Positions 43,201 through 52,841 of a DNA stretch of 64,000 nt are shown here, piece by piece. Numbering within the stretch: position 1 is the first letter of the stretch; the number at the start of each line of letters is the position of its first letter. The DNA lies in contig NZ_BSEC01000001.1 in the NCBI RefSeq assembly GCF_027923385.1, forward strand, positions 1,376,501-1,440,500, in the 5' to 3' direction. A model generated the notes under the pieces. It was not told the origin of the DNA, ran no database searches, and saw only the letters and a program-made list of their open reading frames with translations. The DNA comes from Methylocystis echinoides (GTDB lineage Bacteria > Pseudomonadota > Alphaproteobacteria > Rhizobiales > Beijerinckiaceae). Both the position numbers and the translations under genes were made by a program.

Positions 43201-43380
43201 CGCCATGGTTTCCGGACTGGCGCCGGGAATGCTCGCCGAGATCGTGATGACCGGATAATCGATCTGCGGCACGGGCGCGGCGGGGAGTTTCAGAAAGGCG
43301 GCGAGGCCGGCGAGACAGAGGCCCAACATCAGCAAGCTGGTGGCGACAGGTCGCGCGATCGGCGTTTCGATCAGGCGCAT
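40261..43380 (-). CDS. RND efflux pump inner-membrane protein (MdtC-like)
   Basis: This 1039-residue protein has the twelve-helix RND layout with two large periplasmic loops. Hallmarks are the opening [22 protein letters not shown], the central [23 protein letters not shown] with its paired Asp proton relay, and the C-terminal [14 protein letters not shown] and [19 protein letters not shown]. It expels toxic compounds through an outer-membrane channel. It overlaps the upstream pump gene by 10 bases. Two different RND subunits in one operon match the heteromeric MdtB/MdtC arrangement. Confidence 0.93.
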   Translation of the reverse strand: MRLIETPIARPVATSLLMLGLCLAGLAAFLKLPAAPVPQIDYPVITISASIPGASPETMASSVATPLERRLGQIAGVTEMTSSSSVGSTRINLQFDLDRNIDGAQRDIQAAIAAARADLPTTLRSNPTFRTANPAEVPVIIISLTSERLQIGDLFEVGSNILQQKFAQIEGVGQVTVGGSALPAVRVEVNPNRLFQYGVSLETVRRALGATNHNGPKGAIDAGDRHYQIYANDQSRSAKDYAGVIVGYRNGAAIRLQDVAEVVDAVEDERNFGSSNGRAGVQIQIYRQPGANFIEVVDRIRALMKPLNAALPADAEMHIVQDRTLTIRASLHEIEATLALSIFLVVAVVYVFLGNRAATTIPTVCVVVSLLGALAGMYLLNYSLNNLSLMALTIATGFIVDDAIVVVENVVRLIENGAPRARAVALGARQVAFTVLAMSLSLVAVFLPIMFMGGIIGKMMREFAATLALAVLVSLILSVAAAPMMCFHLLPEHLRRRRPRLLDLFEKGLNWLKSAYHMSLIVTVRHRRATLASLVVLMGVNYYLFLIIPKGFFPVQDSGRMRGAIVADQSVSFAVMKNKLDQFIAILASDPGVESATGSIGGGFGPGGAVNVADILVTLKPLEKRRLSAEKIVARLRPRFSQIAGAQLFLQSVQDIRIGGRPSNALFQYALLADDLDALRQWAPRVADALRRNPALADVNSDQQDKGLRTDVVVDREKASRLNLSASQVDNTLYDAFGQRQVSTIYEPLNQYHVVMELAPRFRGSPEALSELYIGTAAEAGAAERMIPLAAFTSLNAGPTPMQINHQSHFAAVTISFNLAPGKSLSDAATAIRDTMAKIGAPAAIHGAFAGTAASYQEALANQPFMVAAALAAVYIVLGVLYESFFQPLTILSTLPSAGLGALAALMLNATDFSVVAMIGVLLLIGIVMKNAILLVDFALQSIAGGKDAEAAIILACSDRFRPILMTTLVSIASAAPLAMGSGEGAELRQPLGVAIIGGLCVCQLLTLYTTPVVFLYVERLERFVAQMRGAAAPTLVER

Positions 43381-46300
43381 GGCGACTCGAACCGTGGCGC
43401 CGCCGCTCTCTCCGTCGCGCCTGCGCTTCTGGCAAGACGGCTGCTGGCAAGACGGCCGTTGGCAAGACGGCCGAAGGCGAGATAGATCACGGGCGTGGTG
43501 AAGAGTGTGAGGATCTGGCTGAGGACGAGGCCGCCGGCGATGCTCACGCCCAGCGGATAGCGCAGTTCGGCGCCGTCGCCGCCGCCAAGGATCAGGGGAA
43601 CGGCGCCGAGCAGCGCGGCGAGCGTCGTCATCAGGATGGGACGAAACCGCAAGAGGCAGGCCTTGTGGATCGCCTGTCGCGGCGACAGCCCTTCGTTCCG
43701 CTCGGCCTGCAAGGCGAAGTCGATCATCATGATTGCATTCTTCTTCACGATGCCGATCAGCAGGATGATGCCGATCACGCCGATGACGCCAAGGTCGTTT
43801 CCGGTGACCCAGAGCGCCAGCAGCGCGCCGATGCCGGCGGAAGGCAAGGTCGAGAGGATCGTGATCGGATGGATGTAACTCTCGTAGAGAACGCCGAGCA
43901 CGATATAGACCGTGACGATCGCCGCCAGGATCAGCAGCAGTGTGCTCGCGGCTGATGCGGCGAAGGCCTGTGTCGCGCCCTGAAACACGGTGATGACGCT
44001 TGGCGGCGTCGCAAGCTCCTCCTGCGCCAGCCGCAACGCTTTCATGGCGTCGCCAAGGGCGTATCCGGGCGCCAGATTGAAGGAGATCGTCGTCGCCGGA
44101 AACTGGGCGAGATGGTCGAGAGAGAGCGGCGCCGCCATCTCGCGGATCGTGACAAGGATGGCGAGCGGAACCTCGGTTCCGCCGGCGCCGGGCACGCGCA
44201 GCGCGGGCAGGGCGTCGGCGCTCGCAAGCGTCTTGCTGTCGGCTTCGAGAATGACCCGGAACTGGTTGGTCTGCGTGAAGATCGTCGAGACGATGCGCTG
44301 TCCGAATGCGTCGTAGAGCGTGTTGTCGATGGCCGCGACAGTGACTCCGTGGCGGGCGGCGGCGTCGCGGTCGATCTGGACATGGAGCGCGCGGCCGGAT
44401 GTCTGCGCGCTGCTGGACACGTCGCGGAAGGGCGGCAGCGCGGACAGGCGCTCGACGAGGCGCGGGGCGTAATCCGTCAGCTCCGCCGCGTTGGCGTCCT
44501 GCAGAGAGAAATGATAGGCGCCGCGTCCGCCGGCCGCGTCAATGGTGAGATCCTGCACGGGGTCGAGAAACAGGTCGAGGCCGTGAACCGCATTCCCCGT
44601 TTGCTGCAGGCGGCGCAGGATCGCCATGACGTCGCCGCGCCGCTCGGATTTCGGCTTCAGTCGGATCAGCACCCGGCCGCTGTTCAAGGTGCGGTTTTCG
44701 CCGTCGACGCCGAGCGTCGACATCACCGAGTCCACGGCTTCGTCCTTGAGCAGAAGCGCGATGAGGTCGCGCTGGCGCTTCGCCATCAGCGCGAAGGAGG
44801 CGCTTTGTTCGCCGACGGTCACGCCCTGAATCAGGCCTGTGTCCTGCACCGGGAAAAAGCCCTTGGGAATGGCGATGTAAAGCCCGATCGTCAGCGCCAG
44901 GGCGACAGCGAAGAGGATCAGGGTCGCGCGTGACCTGTCGAGCGCGATGGTGAGGAGGCGGCCATAGGTCGATATCAGCCCGTCGAGCCAGCCAGCCTTT
45001 TCCTGCGCGGCGTCGTTTCCGTGCAGTGCGCCGCGGGTGAGGAGCCTTGCGCACATCATCGGCGTGAGAGTCAGGGAGACGACCGCCGAGAGGACGATCG
45101 CCGCGGAGAGCGTCACGGCGAATTCACGAAACAGGCGTCCGACAACGTCTCCCATGAACAGGAGCGGAATGAGCACGGCGATGAGCGAGATGGTCAGAGA
45201 GACGATGGTGAAGCCGATTTCGCGCGCGCCTTCGAGCGCCGCCTCGAGCGGCGAGCGTCCTTCCTCGAGATAACGGGCGATGTTCTCGACCATGACGATG
45301 GCGTCGTCGACAACGAAGCCGGTTGCGATCGTCAGCGCCATCAGCGTGAGATTATTGAGGCTGTAGCCGCACAGATGCATGACCGCCAGCGCGCCGATGA
45401 GCGACAGCGGCGCCGCGACGCTCGGCGCCAGCGTCGCGCGCAGACTGCCGAGGAACAGATAGATCACCGCGATGACGAGCAGCACCGCGAGGAGAAGCTC
45501 GAACTGCACATCGTCAATGGAGGCGCGAATGGTCGTCGTGCGATCGGTCAGCACGGCGACGGCGACCGAGGCGGGGAGCGACGCCTGCAGCGCGGGCAGC
45601 AACGACTTGATCTGGTCCACGACCGCGATGACATTGGCCCCCGGCTGGCGCTGCACGCTGACGATGATCGCCGGCTGCAGATCGCGCCAGGCGCCGAGAT
45701 CCCGGTTCTCCGCTCCGATGGCGACCCGGGCCACGTCCTGCAGCCGCACCGGGCCGGCGCTGCGATTGGCGATGATCAGATTTTCATAGTCGCGCGGCGT
45801 TTTGAGCTGGTCGTTGGAATCGATCGCGAATTCCTGCGTCGCGCCGTTGATCGAGCCCTTGGGCAGATTGACATTGGCGCTCGAGATCGCCGTGCGCAGG
45901 TCTTCGAGCGACATGCCGTAGGAGGCGAGCGCGCCGACATTGGCGCGCACGATGACCGCCGTCCGGTTGCCGCCGGCGACGCTGACGAGGCCGACGCCGG
46001 AAAGCTGCGAGATTTTCTGGGCGATGCGCGTGTCGGCCAGCTGTTGCACCTCGGTCAGCGACAGCGACGTCGAGGTCAGGGCGAGCGACAGAACCGGCGC
46101 GTCGGCCGGATTGATTTTCGCATAGACCGGCGGGGCCGGGAGATCGGGGGGGAGAAAATTCATGGCGGCGTTGATCGCCGCCTGCACCTCCTGTTCGGCG
46201 ACGTCGAGCGACAGCGCCAGGCTGAATTGCAGGGTGATGACCGAGGCGCCGCCGGAACTCGTCGAAGCGATTTGCGTCAGGCCCGGCATTTGTCCCAATT

Positions 46301-46517
46301 GGCGCTCGAGCGGCGCGGTGATGGAGGACGCCATCACTTCGGGGCTCGCGCCGGGATAGAAGGTGCGCACGTCGATTGTCGGGAAATCGACCTGCGGCAG
46401 CGCCGCCACCGGAAGCAGCCGATAGGCGATGGCGCCGGCAAGAAGAACCGCGGCCATGATCAGAGAGGTCGCGACCGGCCTCAGAATGAAAGGCCGGGAT
46501 ATGTCGACCGCGCTCAC
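43371..46517 (-). CDS. RND efflux pump inner-membrane protein (MdtB-like)
   Basis: This 1048-residue protein has RND hallmarks: [46 protein letters not shown] with the Asp pair, and the C-terminal [16 protein letters not shown]. It is about as similar to its downstream neighbour as MdtB is to MdtC. The ATG overlaps the adaptor gene stop by 4 bases (ATGA). The C-terminal tail ([18 protein letters not shown]) is repetitive, which comes from a short tandem duplication in the DNA near 43440-43470. Confidence 0.93.
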   Translation of the reverse strand: MSAVDISRPFILRPVATSLIMAAVLLAGAIAYRLLPVAALPQVDFPTIDVRTFYPGASPEVMASSITAPLERQLGQMPGLTQIASTSSGGASVITLQFSLALSLDVAEQEVQAAINAAMNFLPPDLPAPPVYAKINPADAPVLSLALTSTSLSLTEVQQLADTRIAQKISQLSGVGLVSVAGGNRTAVIVRANVGALASYGMSLEDLRTAISSANVNLPKGSINGATQEFAIDSNDQLKTPRDYENLIIANRSAGPVRLQDVARVAIGAENRDLGAWRDLQPAIIVSVQRQPGANVIAVVDQIKSLLPALQASLPASVAVAVLTDRTTTIRASIDDVQFELLLAVLLVIAVIYLFLGSLRATLAPSVAAPLSLIGALAVMHLCGYSLNNLTLMALTIATGFVVDDAIVMVENIARYLEEGRSPLEAALEGAREIGFTIVSLTISLIAVLIPLLFMGDVVGRLFREFAVTLSAAIVLSAVVSLTLTPMMCARLLTRGALHGNDAAQEKAGWLDGLISTYGRLLTIALDRSRATLILFAVALALTIGLYIAIPKGFFPVQDTGLIQGVTVGEQSASFALMAKRQRDLIALLLKDEAVDSVMSTLGVDGENRTLNSGRVLIRLKPKSERRGDVMAILRRLQQTGNAVHGLDLFLDPVQDLTIDAAGGRGAYHFSLQDANAAELTDYAPRLVERLSALPPFRDVSSSAQTSGRALHVQIDRDAAARHGVTVAAIDNTLYDAFGQRIVSTIFTQTNQFRVILEADSKTLASADALPALRVPGAGGTEVPLAILVTIREMAAPLSLDHLAQFPATTISFNLAPGYALGDAMKALRLAQEELATPPSVITVFQGATQAFAASAASTLLLILAAIVTVYIVLGVLYESYIHPITILSTLPSAGIGALLALWVTGNDLGVIGVIGIILLIGIVKKNAIMMIDFALQAERNEGLSPRQAIHKACLLRFRPILMTTLAALLGAVPLILGGGDGAELRYPLGVSIAGGLVLSQILTLFTTPVIYLAFGRLANGRLASSRLARSAGATERAAAPRFESPCA

Positions 46518-47752
46518 GATGCGCGCGGCTTTGCCGGCGGGCGCGCGGCGTCGCCCTCGCGTTCGCTGGCGGTCGTCACCGCGGCGCCGTCTCGCAGACG
46601 GTCCGCGCCTTCGGTCACCACTCTTTCGCCAGGACGCAAGCCTTCCTCTATCACGACCCGCTCGGCGCCAGACGGGCCGAGTTTCACGGGTCGTGACTGG
46701 ACCGTCTTTTCCGCCGTGACCGTATAGACGAACGGCCCCCTCGCGCCCTGCTGCACGGCCGCGACCGGCGCGAGGGCGACATCGCGCAATGTGTCCAGAA
46801 GGAGATCGGCGTTGACGAACTGATTGGGAAACAGCCGCTCGTCTTGATTGGGGAATTCCGCGCGCAGCTTGATTGTTCCGGAGGAGGGGTCGATCTGGTT
46901 GTCTATGGCGATCAGGCGTCCGCGCGCGAGTTCGTGCGTGCGGTCGTGGTCATAGGCGACGACCGTCGGCGTGTCGCCCGCGCGGAATTTTTTCAAGACG
47001 TCGGGGAGATGGTTTTCAGGGATGGTGAAGACGACGGTGATCGGCGTCAGCAGGGTGACGACGGCGACGCCATTGGCGTCTCCGGGCTGCACATAATTGC
47101 CCTTGTCGATGTGACGCAGGCCGAGTCGCCCGTCGATCGGGGAGACGATCCGGCAATAGGAGAGGTTCAAACGCGCCTGCTCGACGAGCGCGCGGTCGAT
47201 CGCCACCGTGCCTTTGTACTGGCTGATCAGGGCGCGCTGCGTGTCGATCTGCTGCGCGGAAATCACGCCTTTCATCTTGTGGCTGAGCGTTTCGTAACGG
47301 ACGAGATCCCTCTCTGCGTTTTGTAGGAGCGCGAGATCCTTCTGCATCTGGCCCTCCGCCTGGGCGAGGGCGAGGTGATAGGGGCGGGCGTCGACGCTGG
47401 CGATCACGTCGCCGGCCTTTACATTCTGCGCCTCGGTGAAATTCACCTCGGTGAGATGGCCGGCGATCCGCGGCTTCACGAGCGCCGTGGCGGAAGGCGT
47501 CACCGTGCCGAGGCCGGAGAGGATCAGCGGAAAGTCGCTCTGGATGACGTCGCCCGCCGTAACGCGCGTCGCCGCGCCGCGCCCCGCCGCCCTGGCGTCG
47601 GCTGCGGGCGTGGCGGCGTTCCGCGACACGCCAAAATACGCCCCTGCGAGACCCAGAGCGGAGATGAGCGCCAGCAGGCCGATGCGGCCGCGGGGAAGGC
47701 CGGGTCTCCACGACCCCTCGTGGCGGCGCGCGGCGGCGAGGTCGGAACTCAT
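46514..47752 (-). CDS. RND membrane-fusion (adaptor) protein (MdtA-like)
   Basis: This 412-residue protein has an N-terminal membrane anchor ([18 protein letters not shown]), a lipoyl-type half ([24 protein letters not shown]), a helical hairpin (about residues 130-185) and a barrel domain ([21 protein letters not shown]). It links the two pump proteins to an outer-membrane factor. The first gene of an adaptor-pump-pump operon, it lacks its own channel gene. The NodT-type factor at 49403-50998 may serve. An imperfect AT-rich dyad lies at 47783-47802 upstream. Confidence 0.9.
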   Translation of the reverse strand: MSSDLAAARRHEGSWRPGLPRGRIGLLALISALGLAGAYFGVSRNAATPAADARAAGRGAATRVTAGDVIQSDFPLILSGLGTVTPSATALVKPRIAGHLTEVNFTEAQNVKAGDVIASVDARPYHLALAQAEGQMQKDLALLQNAERDLVRYETLSHKMKGVISAQQIDTQRALISQYKGTVAIDRALVEQARLNLSYCRIVSPIDGRLGLRHIDKGNYVQPGDANGVAVVTLLTPITVVFTIPENHLPDVLKKFRAGDTPTVVAYDHDRTHELARGRLIAIDNQIDPSSGTIKLRAEFPNQDERLFPNQFVNADLLLDTLRDVALAPVAAVQQGARGPFVYTVTAEKTVQSRPVKLGPSGAERVVIEEGLRPGERVVTEGADRLRDGAAVTTASEREGDAARPPAKPRAS

Positions 47753-48009
47753 GCGTCGTCTGATCCCTGGCTGAAGAAGTCTCTTTAAATCATACTTAAA
47801 AGGTGCGATAAAGCAAGCGATGGTGAAATCGACCCGTGCGGAGAGGTCTGCTGCCAGTAGAAAAAACCTCAGTATAGATTGGCTGAACTATATTTTTTTG
47901 GGGCGGAGAGGTTTGGCGCAAGCGAGATTTCTGGACAAAAAGCCTATTTAAATGGTCGCAAAAATATGCTTGTTGAGGCGTCGGGTCGAGATGCGGGAAT
48001 GAAGGGGCG

Positions 48010-49377
48010 ATGATGTTTGGGCGGATGGGCTGGATGGTGGTTGGCGCGGCGGGTCTCGCGGGCGCTCTTGCGGCCGCCATGGCCGCCGCGGAGACCGTGT
48101 CGAGCAAGACGGGCGTCGAGGCCTTCAGCGACTGGCGCGGAGACGCGCCGGGCGTCTGGCGGCATATCCGGCCGCAGGATTTGCCGCCTCCGCTCGCCAG
48201 CGCGCCGAAGGCCGAGCGCTCCCAGATCGCGCCGCGCCCGCAAGGCGCCTTGCCGAAGACGCTCGATGGTTTCTCGGTCGAAACCTTCGCCGAGGGTCTC
48301 AGTGGTCCCCGCGTCCTGCGCTTTGCGCCAAACGGCGATCTGTTCGTCACCGAAAGCAATGCGGGACGCATCCGGGCTTTTCATCTCGCCGACGGCAGGC
48401 TCGAGCCGGCGCGAAGTAAGATTTTCGCCGCCGATCTCGAACGCCCCTATGGGCTCGCCTTCTACCCTCCTGGTCCCGACCCGAAATATCTCTATGTCGG
48501 CGCCGTTTCGAAAATTCTGCGCTTTCCCTATCGCAAGGGCGATCTCGAGGCGATCGGGCCGGCGGAGGTCGTCGCGACGCTGCCGCGAAGCGATACGGGG
48601 CACTGGACGCGCGACCTCGTCTTTTCTCGCGATGGAAAGACGCTCTTTGTCGCCGTCGGCTCCAGATCGAATGTCGCCGACGGCCATGCGCGTCCCTCCG
48701 CGGCGGAAGTGGCTGATCTCGAGGCGCGCAACGGCGTCGGCGCGAGCGATGGCCCGGAACTGGAGCGCGCCGACGTGCTGGCCTTCGATCCCGACGGGAC
48801 GAATCGACGGGTCTATGCAACCGGCCTTCGAAACTGTTCCGGTCTTCGACTGCGGCCTGATTCCGACGAGCTATGGTGCGTGGTGAATGAGCGCGACATG
48901 CTCGGCGACGATCTGCCGCCCGATTATGCGACGCATGTCGAAAAGGGCGCCTTCTATGGTTGGCCCTGGTATTACATCGGCGCGCATGAAGATCCCCGCC
49001 ACGCCGGCGCCCGGCCGGATCTCGCGACGAAGATCACGACGCCCGACGTTTTGCTTCAGCCTCATTCCGCGCCGCTGGGACTGGCGTTCTACAACGCTGA
49101 TCAGTTTCCGGCGACGTTCAGGGGCGACGCTTTCGTCGCCCTGCATGGCTCCTGGAACCGGGCCACCCGCACCGGCTACAAGGTCGTGCGTCTGAGGTTC
49201 AGGGACGGCAGGCCGACCGGAGAATATCAGGATTTCCTCACGGGTTTCGTTCTCGACGACGCGCGCGTCTGGGGTCGCCCGGTCGACGTTGCCGTTGCGC
49301 CGGATGGTTCGCTGCTCGTCAGCGAAGACGCCAATGGCGTCATTTACAGGATCGCCCACGCGAAAGAGACGCCGTGA
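48010..49377 (+). CDS. PQQ-type sugar (sorbosone/glucose) dehydrogenase-like protein
   Basis: This 455-residue exported beta-propeller has motifs of soluble PQQ sugar dehydrogenases: LSGPRVLRFAPNGDLFVTES, RPYGLAFYPPG, HWTRDLVFSRDGKTLFVAVG, ATGLRNCSGLRLRP, HSAPLGLAFYNADQFP and HGSWNRATRTGYKVV. The His of HWTRD and Arg of GLRN are expected at the cofactor site. It would oxidise an aldose or sorbosone-like compound in the periplasm. It is divergent from the RND operon and overlaps or abuts the outer-membrane-factor gene. The N-terminal 80 residues between the signal and the propeller are unusually long. Confidence 0.8.
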   Translation: MMFGRMGWMVVGAAGLAGALAAAMAAAETVSSKTGVEAFSDWRGDAPGVWRHIRPQDLPPPLASAPKAERSQIAPRPQGALPKTLDGFSVETFAEGLSGPRVLRFAPNGDLFVTESNAGRIRAFHLADGRLEPARSKIFAADLERPYGLAFYPPGPDPKYLYVGAVSKILRFPYRKGDLEAIGPAEVVATLPRSDTGHWTRDLVFSRDGKTLFVAVGSRSNVADGHARPSAAEVADLEARNGVGASDGPELERADVLAFDPDGTNRRVYATGLRNCSGLRLRPDSDELWCVVNERDMLGDDLPPDYATHVEKGAFYGWPWYYIGAHEDPRHAGARPDLATKITTPDVLLQPHSAPLGLAFYNADQFPATFRGDAFVALHGSWNRATRTGYKVVRLRFRDGRPTGEYQDFLTGFVLDDARVWGRPVDVAVAPDGSLLVSEDANGVIYRIAHAKETP

Positions 49378-49402
49378 CAGACTGACGACCGGGCGCCGTT
49401 TC

Positions 49403-50998
49403 GTGCTTTCCTTTTCGCGCGAGTCGCGCGTCCTGCATGGCTTCAGGCCAGCCATCTGTGTCGCGCCCTTGCTGGCTGTGACCGCGGCGCTGCTGTCGGG
49501 CTGCGATCTGGCGTGGGAAAAGCCCGACCTCGCCATACCGCCGCCCGCCACCTTCCGTGAAGCCGCAGTGTCAGGGGCCAAGTCCGACGCATCCGCCAGA
49601 CCCCTGCCGCGCGGGCCGGATTTCGCCGCCAAATTCGGCTCAAAAGAGCTGACGAGACTGGTCGAGCAGGCGGTCGGCGACAATCTCGACATAGCGGCCG
49701 CGGTCGCCCGCATCACGCAGGCTGACGCCCAGGCGCGCGTCAACAGCGCGGCGCTGTGGCCCAATATTGCGATGCAGGACATCGCCCGCACGTCTCGGGT
49801 GCCGGGCACGACCACCAATGTCGCGTCAGCCAGCGCCAATATAACACCGGCCTCCACCTCGACCGGCGCATCGCAGCAAACGACGGCGTCGGGTTTCAAG
49901 GCCCGTGAATTCGGCTTTTTCCAGCTCGGTCTGACCGCAAGCTATGAAATCGATTTCTGGGGGAAGAACGAGGACGCCTCCTATGCGGCGCGACTCCTCG
50001 CCAACGCCAGCCGCTTCAATCGCGACACGGTGGAAATCTCGACCGTCGCGTCTGTGATCAACGCCTATTTGCAGGTGCTCACCGCACAGGACCGTCTGCG
50101 TATCGCGCGACGCAATCTCGCCATTGCGGAGAGGGTCAATCGTGCGATTCAGGCGCGGTTCGAGGTGGGCGTCGGGAGCATCCTCGACACGGCCCAGCAG
50201 GAGAGCGTCGTCGCCCAGCAGGCGGCGATCATTCCGCCGCTCGAACAGACGCTGCGCCAGACCAGGAACCAACTCGCCGTGCTGATCGGCCAGGCGCCGG
50301 AAAGCGTCGATGTTTCAGGCGGCTCGCTCACAAGGCTGAAATTCCCGCAGATCCCGCCGGGGCTGCCCTCGGAGATGCTGCTGCGCCGGCCAGACGTGGC
50401 GGAGGCCGAGGCGCGACTGGCCTCGCAGGAATTTTCGGTGCTGCAGGCGCGCGCCGCCTTCTTCCCCTCGATCACGCTGACCGGGCAGTATGGGCTTCAG
50501 AGCGCACTGTTGCACAATCTGCTGCGCCCCGAGGCGATCGCCTGGCAGGCCGCGAGCAATCTCGCGCAGCCGATCTTCGACGGGTTCAATCTGCAGGGAC
50601 AGTATGAGTTGCAGAAGGGGCGCTACGCCGAACTTGGGGCGCTTTACAGGAAGCAGATACTGACAGCGCTCTCTGACACGGAGAACGCGCTGATCGCGGT
50701 GCGCGAGCAGGCGGCGGCGCTGAAAGCGCAGGCGGCCGCGGCGGCGGCGGCGCAGAGGGCGCTCACGGCGGCGGAGATGCGGTTGCAGGAGGGCACGATC
50801 GACATCATCGCTCTGTCGACGACGCAGACGACGCTGTTTCAGGCGCAGGATCAGCTCGCCGTGGTCCGGCTCTCCTATTTTCAGGCGGCGACGAGCCTGT
50901 ATCAGGCGCTTGGCGGCGGATGGTCCCCGACCACGCGGGACTCTGAAATCGCTCAGGCAAACGCGGCCTATGAGGCCGACAAGGGGATTTTTCCCTGA
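49403..50998 (+). CDS. NodT-family outer-membrane efflux lipoprotein
   Basis: This protein of about 531 residues has a lipoprotein signal (LLAVTAALLSGCDLAW, with the lipid-bearing Cys) and two repeats of the TolC-type outer-membrane-factor domain (LTASYEIDFWGKNEDASYAA, LLRRPDVAEAEARLASQEF and QPIFDGFNLQGQYELQKGRY). It should form the outer-membrane channel of an RND system, probably the divergent MdtABC-like pump. The GTG at 49403 is a tentative start because the open frame extends back into the upstream gene and no clear ribosome-binding site was seen. Confidence 0.88.
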   Translation: MLSFSRESRVLHGFRPAICVAPLLAVTAALLSGCDLAWEKPDLAIPPPATFREAAVSGAKSDASARPLPRGPDFAAKFGSKELTRLVEQAVGDNLDIAAAVARITQADAQARVNSAALWPNIAMQDIARTSRVPGTTTNVASASANITPASTSTGASQQTTASGFKAREFGFFQLGLTASYEIDFWGKNEDASYAARLLANASRFNRDTVEISTVASVINAYLQVLTAQDRLRIARRNLAIAERVNRAIQARFEVGVGSILDTAQQESVVAQQAAIIPPLEQTLRQTRNQLAVLIGQAPESVDVSGGSLTRLKFPQIPPGLPSEMLLRRPDVAEAEARLASQEFSVLQARAAFFPSITLTGQYGLQSALLHNLLRPEAIAWQAASNLAQPIFDGFNLQGQYELQKGRYAELGALYRKQILTALSDTENALIAVREQAAALKAQAAAAAAAQRALTAAEMRLQEGTIDIIALSTTQTTLFQAQDQLAVVRLSYFQAATSLYQALGGGWSPTTRDSEIAQANAAYEADKGIFP

Positions 50999-51064
50999 CC
51001 CGCGCCACACGGCGCGACGCGCGTCCGGAGTCCCCGCACAACGCCGAAAGAAAAACGACCCGCG

Positions 51065-51997
51065 CTTAATGAAATAGAGGTCGCCGACGTGTTGAGCATT
51101 TATCTCGACGACCATGTGGCGACGCCGGAGGTGGTCGCAAAGCGCACCGCGACCGGCTCGATTGCGCGTTTGAATGAGTTCTTCGGCGGCATGAAGCTCG
51201 CCGAGGTCACGGAGCAGAGCTGCGCCGCCTATGTCGCGTGGCGGATCAAGGTGGGCAAGACCCGCAACGGTTCGGAGCCCGGCGGCGGCGCGCGGCGCGA
51301 CCTGCAGACGCTCAAGGCGGCGATCAATTTGCACGCCAAGAAAGGCTATCACCTGGCCGTCGTCGCGGTGTCGATGCCGGCGGCCGGTCTCGCCCGTCAG
51401 CTGTGGTTGGAGCGCGACGAGCTCGCGAAGCTCTTGTGGGTCTGCCACCGCACCCGCGAGATTCAGGAAGGCGTCGAAACGAAAAAGCGCCCGCTCGCCC
51501 ATCTGGTGCGCGTGCTGCTGCTCGGCGTCTACACGGGCAGCCGGCCCGGCGCGATCTTCAACGCCGCCTGGATTGATCAGCTTCGGCCGTCCCATGTCGA
51601 TCTGGAGCGCGGGGTGTTTCACCGCCACGCCTCTGGCCGCGCCGAGACGAACAAGCGCCAGCCGACGGTGCGGATGCCGACGCGGCTCGTCTCGCACCTG
51701 CGGCGCTCGCGCGCGGCCGACGCGGGCAAGAACCAGCCCTATGTGGTGCAGTTCGACGGCATGCCGGTGAAAAACGTGAAGACCGCCCTGACCCGCGCCT
51801 GCGAATTGGCCGGGATCAGGCGCATCACCGTCTACACGCTGCGCCACACCTGCGCGGCGTGGCTGGTCTCAAAAGGGGTCTCGACCCGCATGGTCGCCGA
51901 ATATCTCGGCGCCAGCGAGCAGATGATCATCAAGCACTACACTCACCTGTCTCCCGACTATCAAAAGCACGTCACCGACGCGCTCGGTCGGCGCTGA
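51065..51997 (+). pseudogene. N-terminally truncated tyrosine integrase (element 1)
   Basis: The catalytic half is intact: GVYTGSRPGAIFNAAW with the first Arg, VYTLRHTCAAWLVSKG with the second Arg-His, and the nucleophile Tyr in IIKHYTHLSPDY. Similarity to the integrase at 63090 begins at LNEIEVADVLSIYLDD (about 51065) and upstream bases are unrelated, so about 65 N-terminal residues (arm-type DNA-binding domain) have been lost. A GTG at 51089 could still start a 302-residue product. The gene ends 71 bases before a tRNA-derived attachment site. Confidence 0.85.
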
Positions 51998-52067
51998 TGC
52001 GGGTGGTGAACCGGGTGGTGTAAACTGGCAGAAGGCGAAAGGGGCAGCACAGGTCTTTGATTTCCTT

Positions 52068-52119
52068 GGTAGGCCGGGAGGGACTCGAACCCCCAACCAG
52101 TCCGTTATGAGCGGACTGG
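52068..52119 (-). other. tRNA 3'-half attachment-site scar (CAU anticodon)
   Basis: On the minus strand there is an anticodon stem-loop (GTCCG-CTCATAA-CGGAC), a T-arm (GGGGG-TTCGAGT-CCCTC) and an acceptor strand ending GGCCTACCA with encoded CCA. The 5' half that should pair with CCGGCCT is absent; instead CCCGTTTTTGCC lies there. This is the duplicated 3' end of a tRNA (elongator Met or Ile2 type) left by integration of a mobile element, with an integrase gene next to it. Confidence 0.85.
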
Positions 52120-52219
52120 CAAAAACGGGAAATCAATAAAAACAACGGCTTATTGAGGCTTCCCGACCCCCTTTGTTCCCCGTTCGTCCACTTGATGTAG
52201 TAGGGGAATAGTAGGGGAA

Positions 52220-52414
52220 ATGACCAGCACCACGCTCAAGAACCCGCCGACGCACATCGTCGACCCGACGAAAATGACGCCGCGCGAGGCCGAAGTCTAC
52301 GCCCTCTATCGCGCCGGGCTGACGACCAGGCAGATCGCCGAGAAGCTCGGCATCTGCCAGGGCAGCGTCGGCGCGCGGCTGACCATCGCCAAGGAGAAAG
52401 CGAGGTCGCAATGA
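52220..52414 (+). CDS. Small helix-turn-helix protein
   Basis: This 64-residue protein has one helix-turn-helix of the sigma-region-4/LuxR type (MTPREAEVYALYRAGLTTRQ then IAEKLGICQGSVGARLTIAK). It probably regulates genes of the integrated element. Its stop overlaps the start of the next gene (ATGA). GGGGAA lies just before the ATG. Confidence 0.65.
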   Translation: MTSTTLKNPPTHIVDPTKMTPREAEVYALYRAGLTTRQIAEKLGICQGSVGARLTIAKEKARSQ

Positions 52415-52596
52415 CCGAGCTCCCCGAGAGCCTGCGGGTCAGGCCGAACATCCCCTGGCGCGACCAGACCCTCGCGCAGCTCCGCCAGGAGCGCGACTAT
52501 TGGGCCGAGAAACTGGAAAGCGGCGGCGCGGCGCTCGAGTTCATGCGCGAGTGCGAACGCTGGATCAGGCGACGCGAAAAGGAGGCGCAGCAATGA
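52411..52596 (+). CDS. Small phage-type protein
   Basis: This 61-residue hydrophilic protein (MTELPESLRVRPNIPWRDQTL...) has a predicted coiled helix and many charged residues. It overlaps both neighbours by ATGA, which makes translation likely. No function is recognised. Confidence 0.6.
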   Translation: MTELPESLRVRPNIPWRDQTLAQLRQERDYWAEKLESGGAALEFMRECERWIRRREKEAQQ

Positions 52597-52841
52597 AGGT
52601 GCTCGTCTGCGGCGGCCGCACCTATTCCGACCGCGTGCGGCTGTTCGCCGCCCTCGACCAGCTGCACCAGCAGCACGGCTTCACGCAGGTCATCCACGGC
52701 GGCGCGCAGGGCGCCGACCAGCTCGCCGAGGTGTGGGCGCGCTCCCGCCAGATCCCCTACCGCCGGTTCGGGGCGCTGTGGGAGACGCACGGCCGCAAGG
52801 CCGGAGTGATCAGGAATCACTAGATGCTGGACGAGGGATAG
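52593..52841 (+). pseudogene. DUF2493/SLOG-family protein, stop codon and truncation
   Basis: The frame encodes the DUF2493 opening (MKVLVCGGRTYSDRVRLFAALDQL, HGGAQGADQLAEVWARS, and ETHGRKAGVIRN). It then meets TAG where family members continue RNxxMLDEG. The residues MLDEG do follow the TAG (52824-52838) and then the match ends. So the gene carries a nonsense codon and has lost its last third at the junction with the CheB-CheR-kinase gene. AAGGAGG precedes the ATG. Confidence 0.75.

Noticed and set aside
41177..43465. A 762-codon minus-strand frame overlapping the RND pump gene
   Set aside because: It lies in another frame of the true pump gene, with extreme Arg/Pro composition.
45021..46727. 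A 568-codon plus-strand frame opposite the first RND gene
   Set aside because: It is an antisense shadow rich in Arg and Asp with no recognisable domain.
47783..47802. An operator palindrome before the RND operon
   Set aside because: The arms CTTTAAAT and CTTAAAAG match imperfectly and the region is simply AT-rich; no regulator gene is adjacent.
52068..52140. A complete tRNA gene
   Set aside because: Only the anticodon arm, T arm and 3' acceptor strand are present. The sequence on the 5' side does not form a D arm or pair with CCGGCCT.
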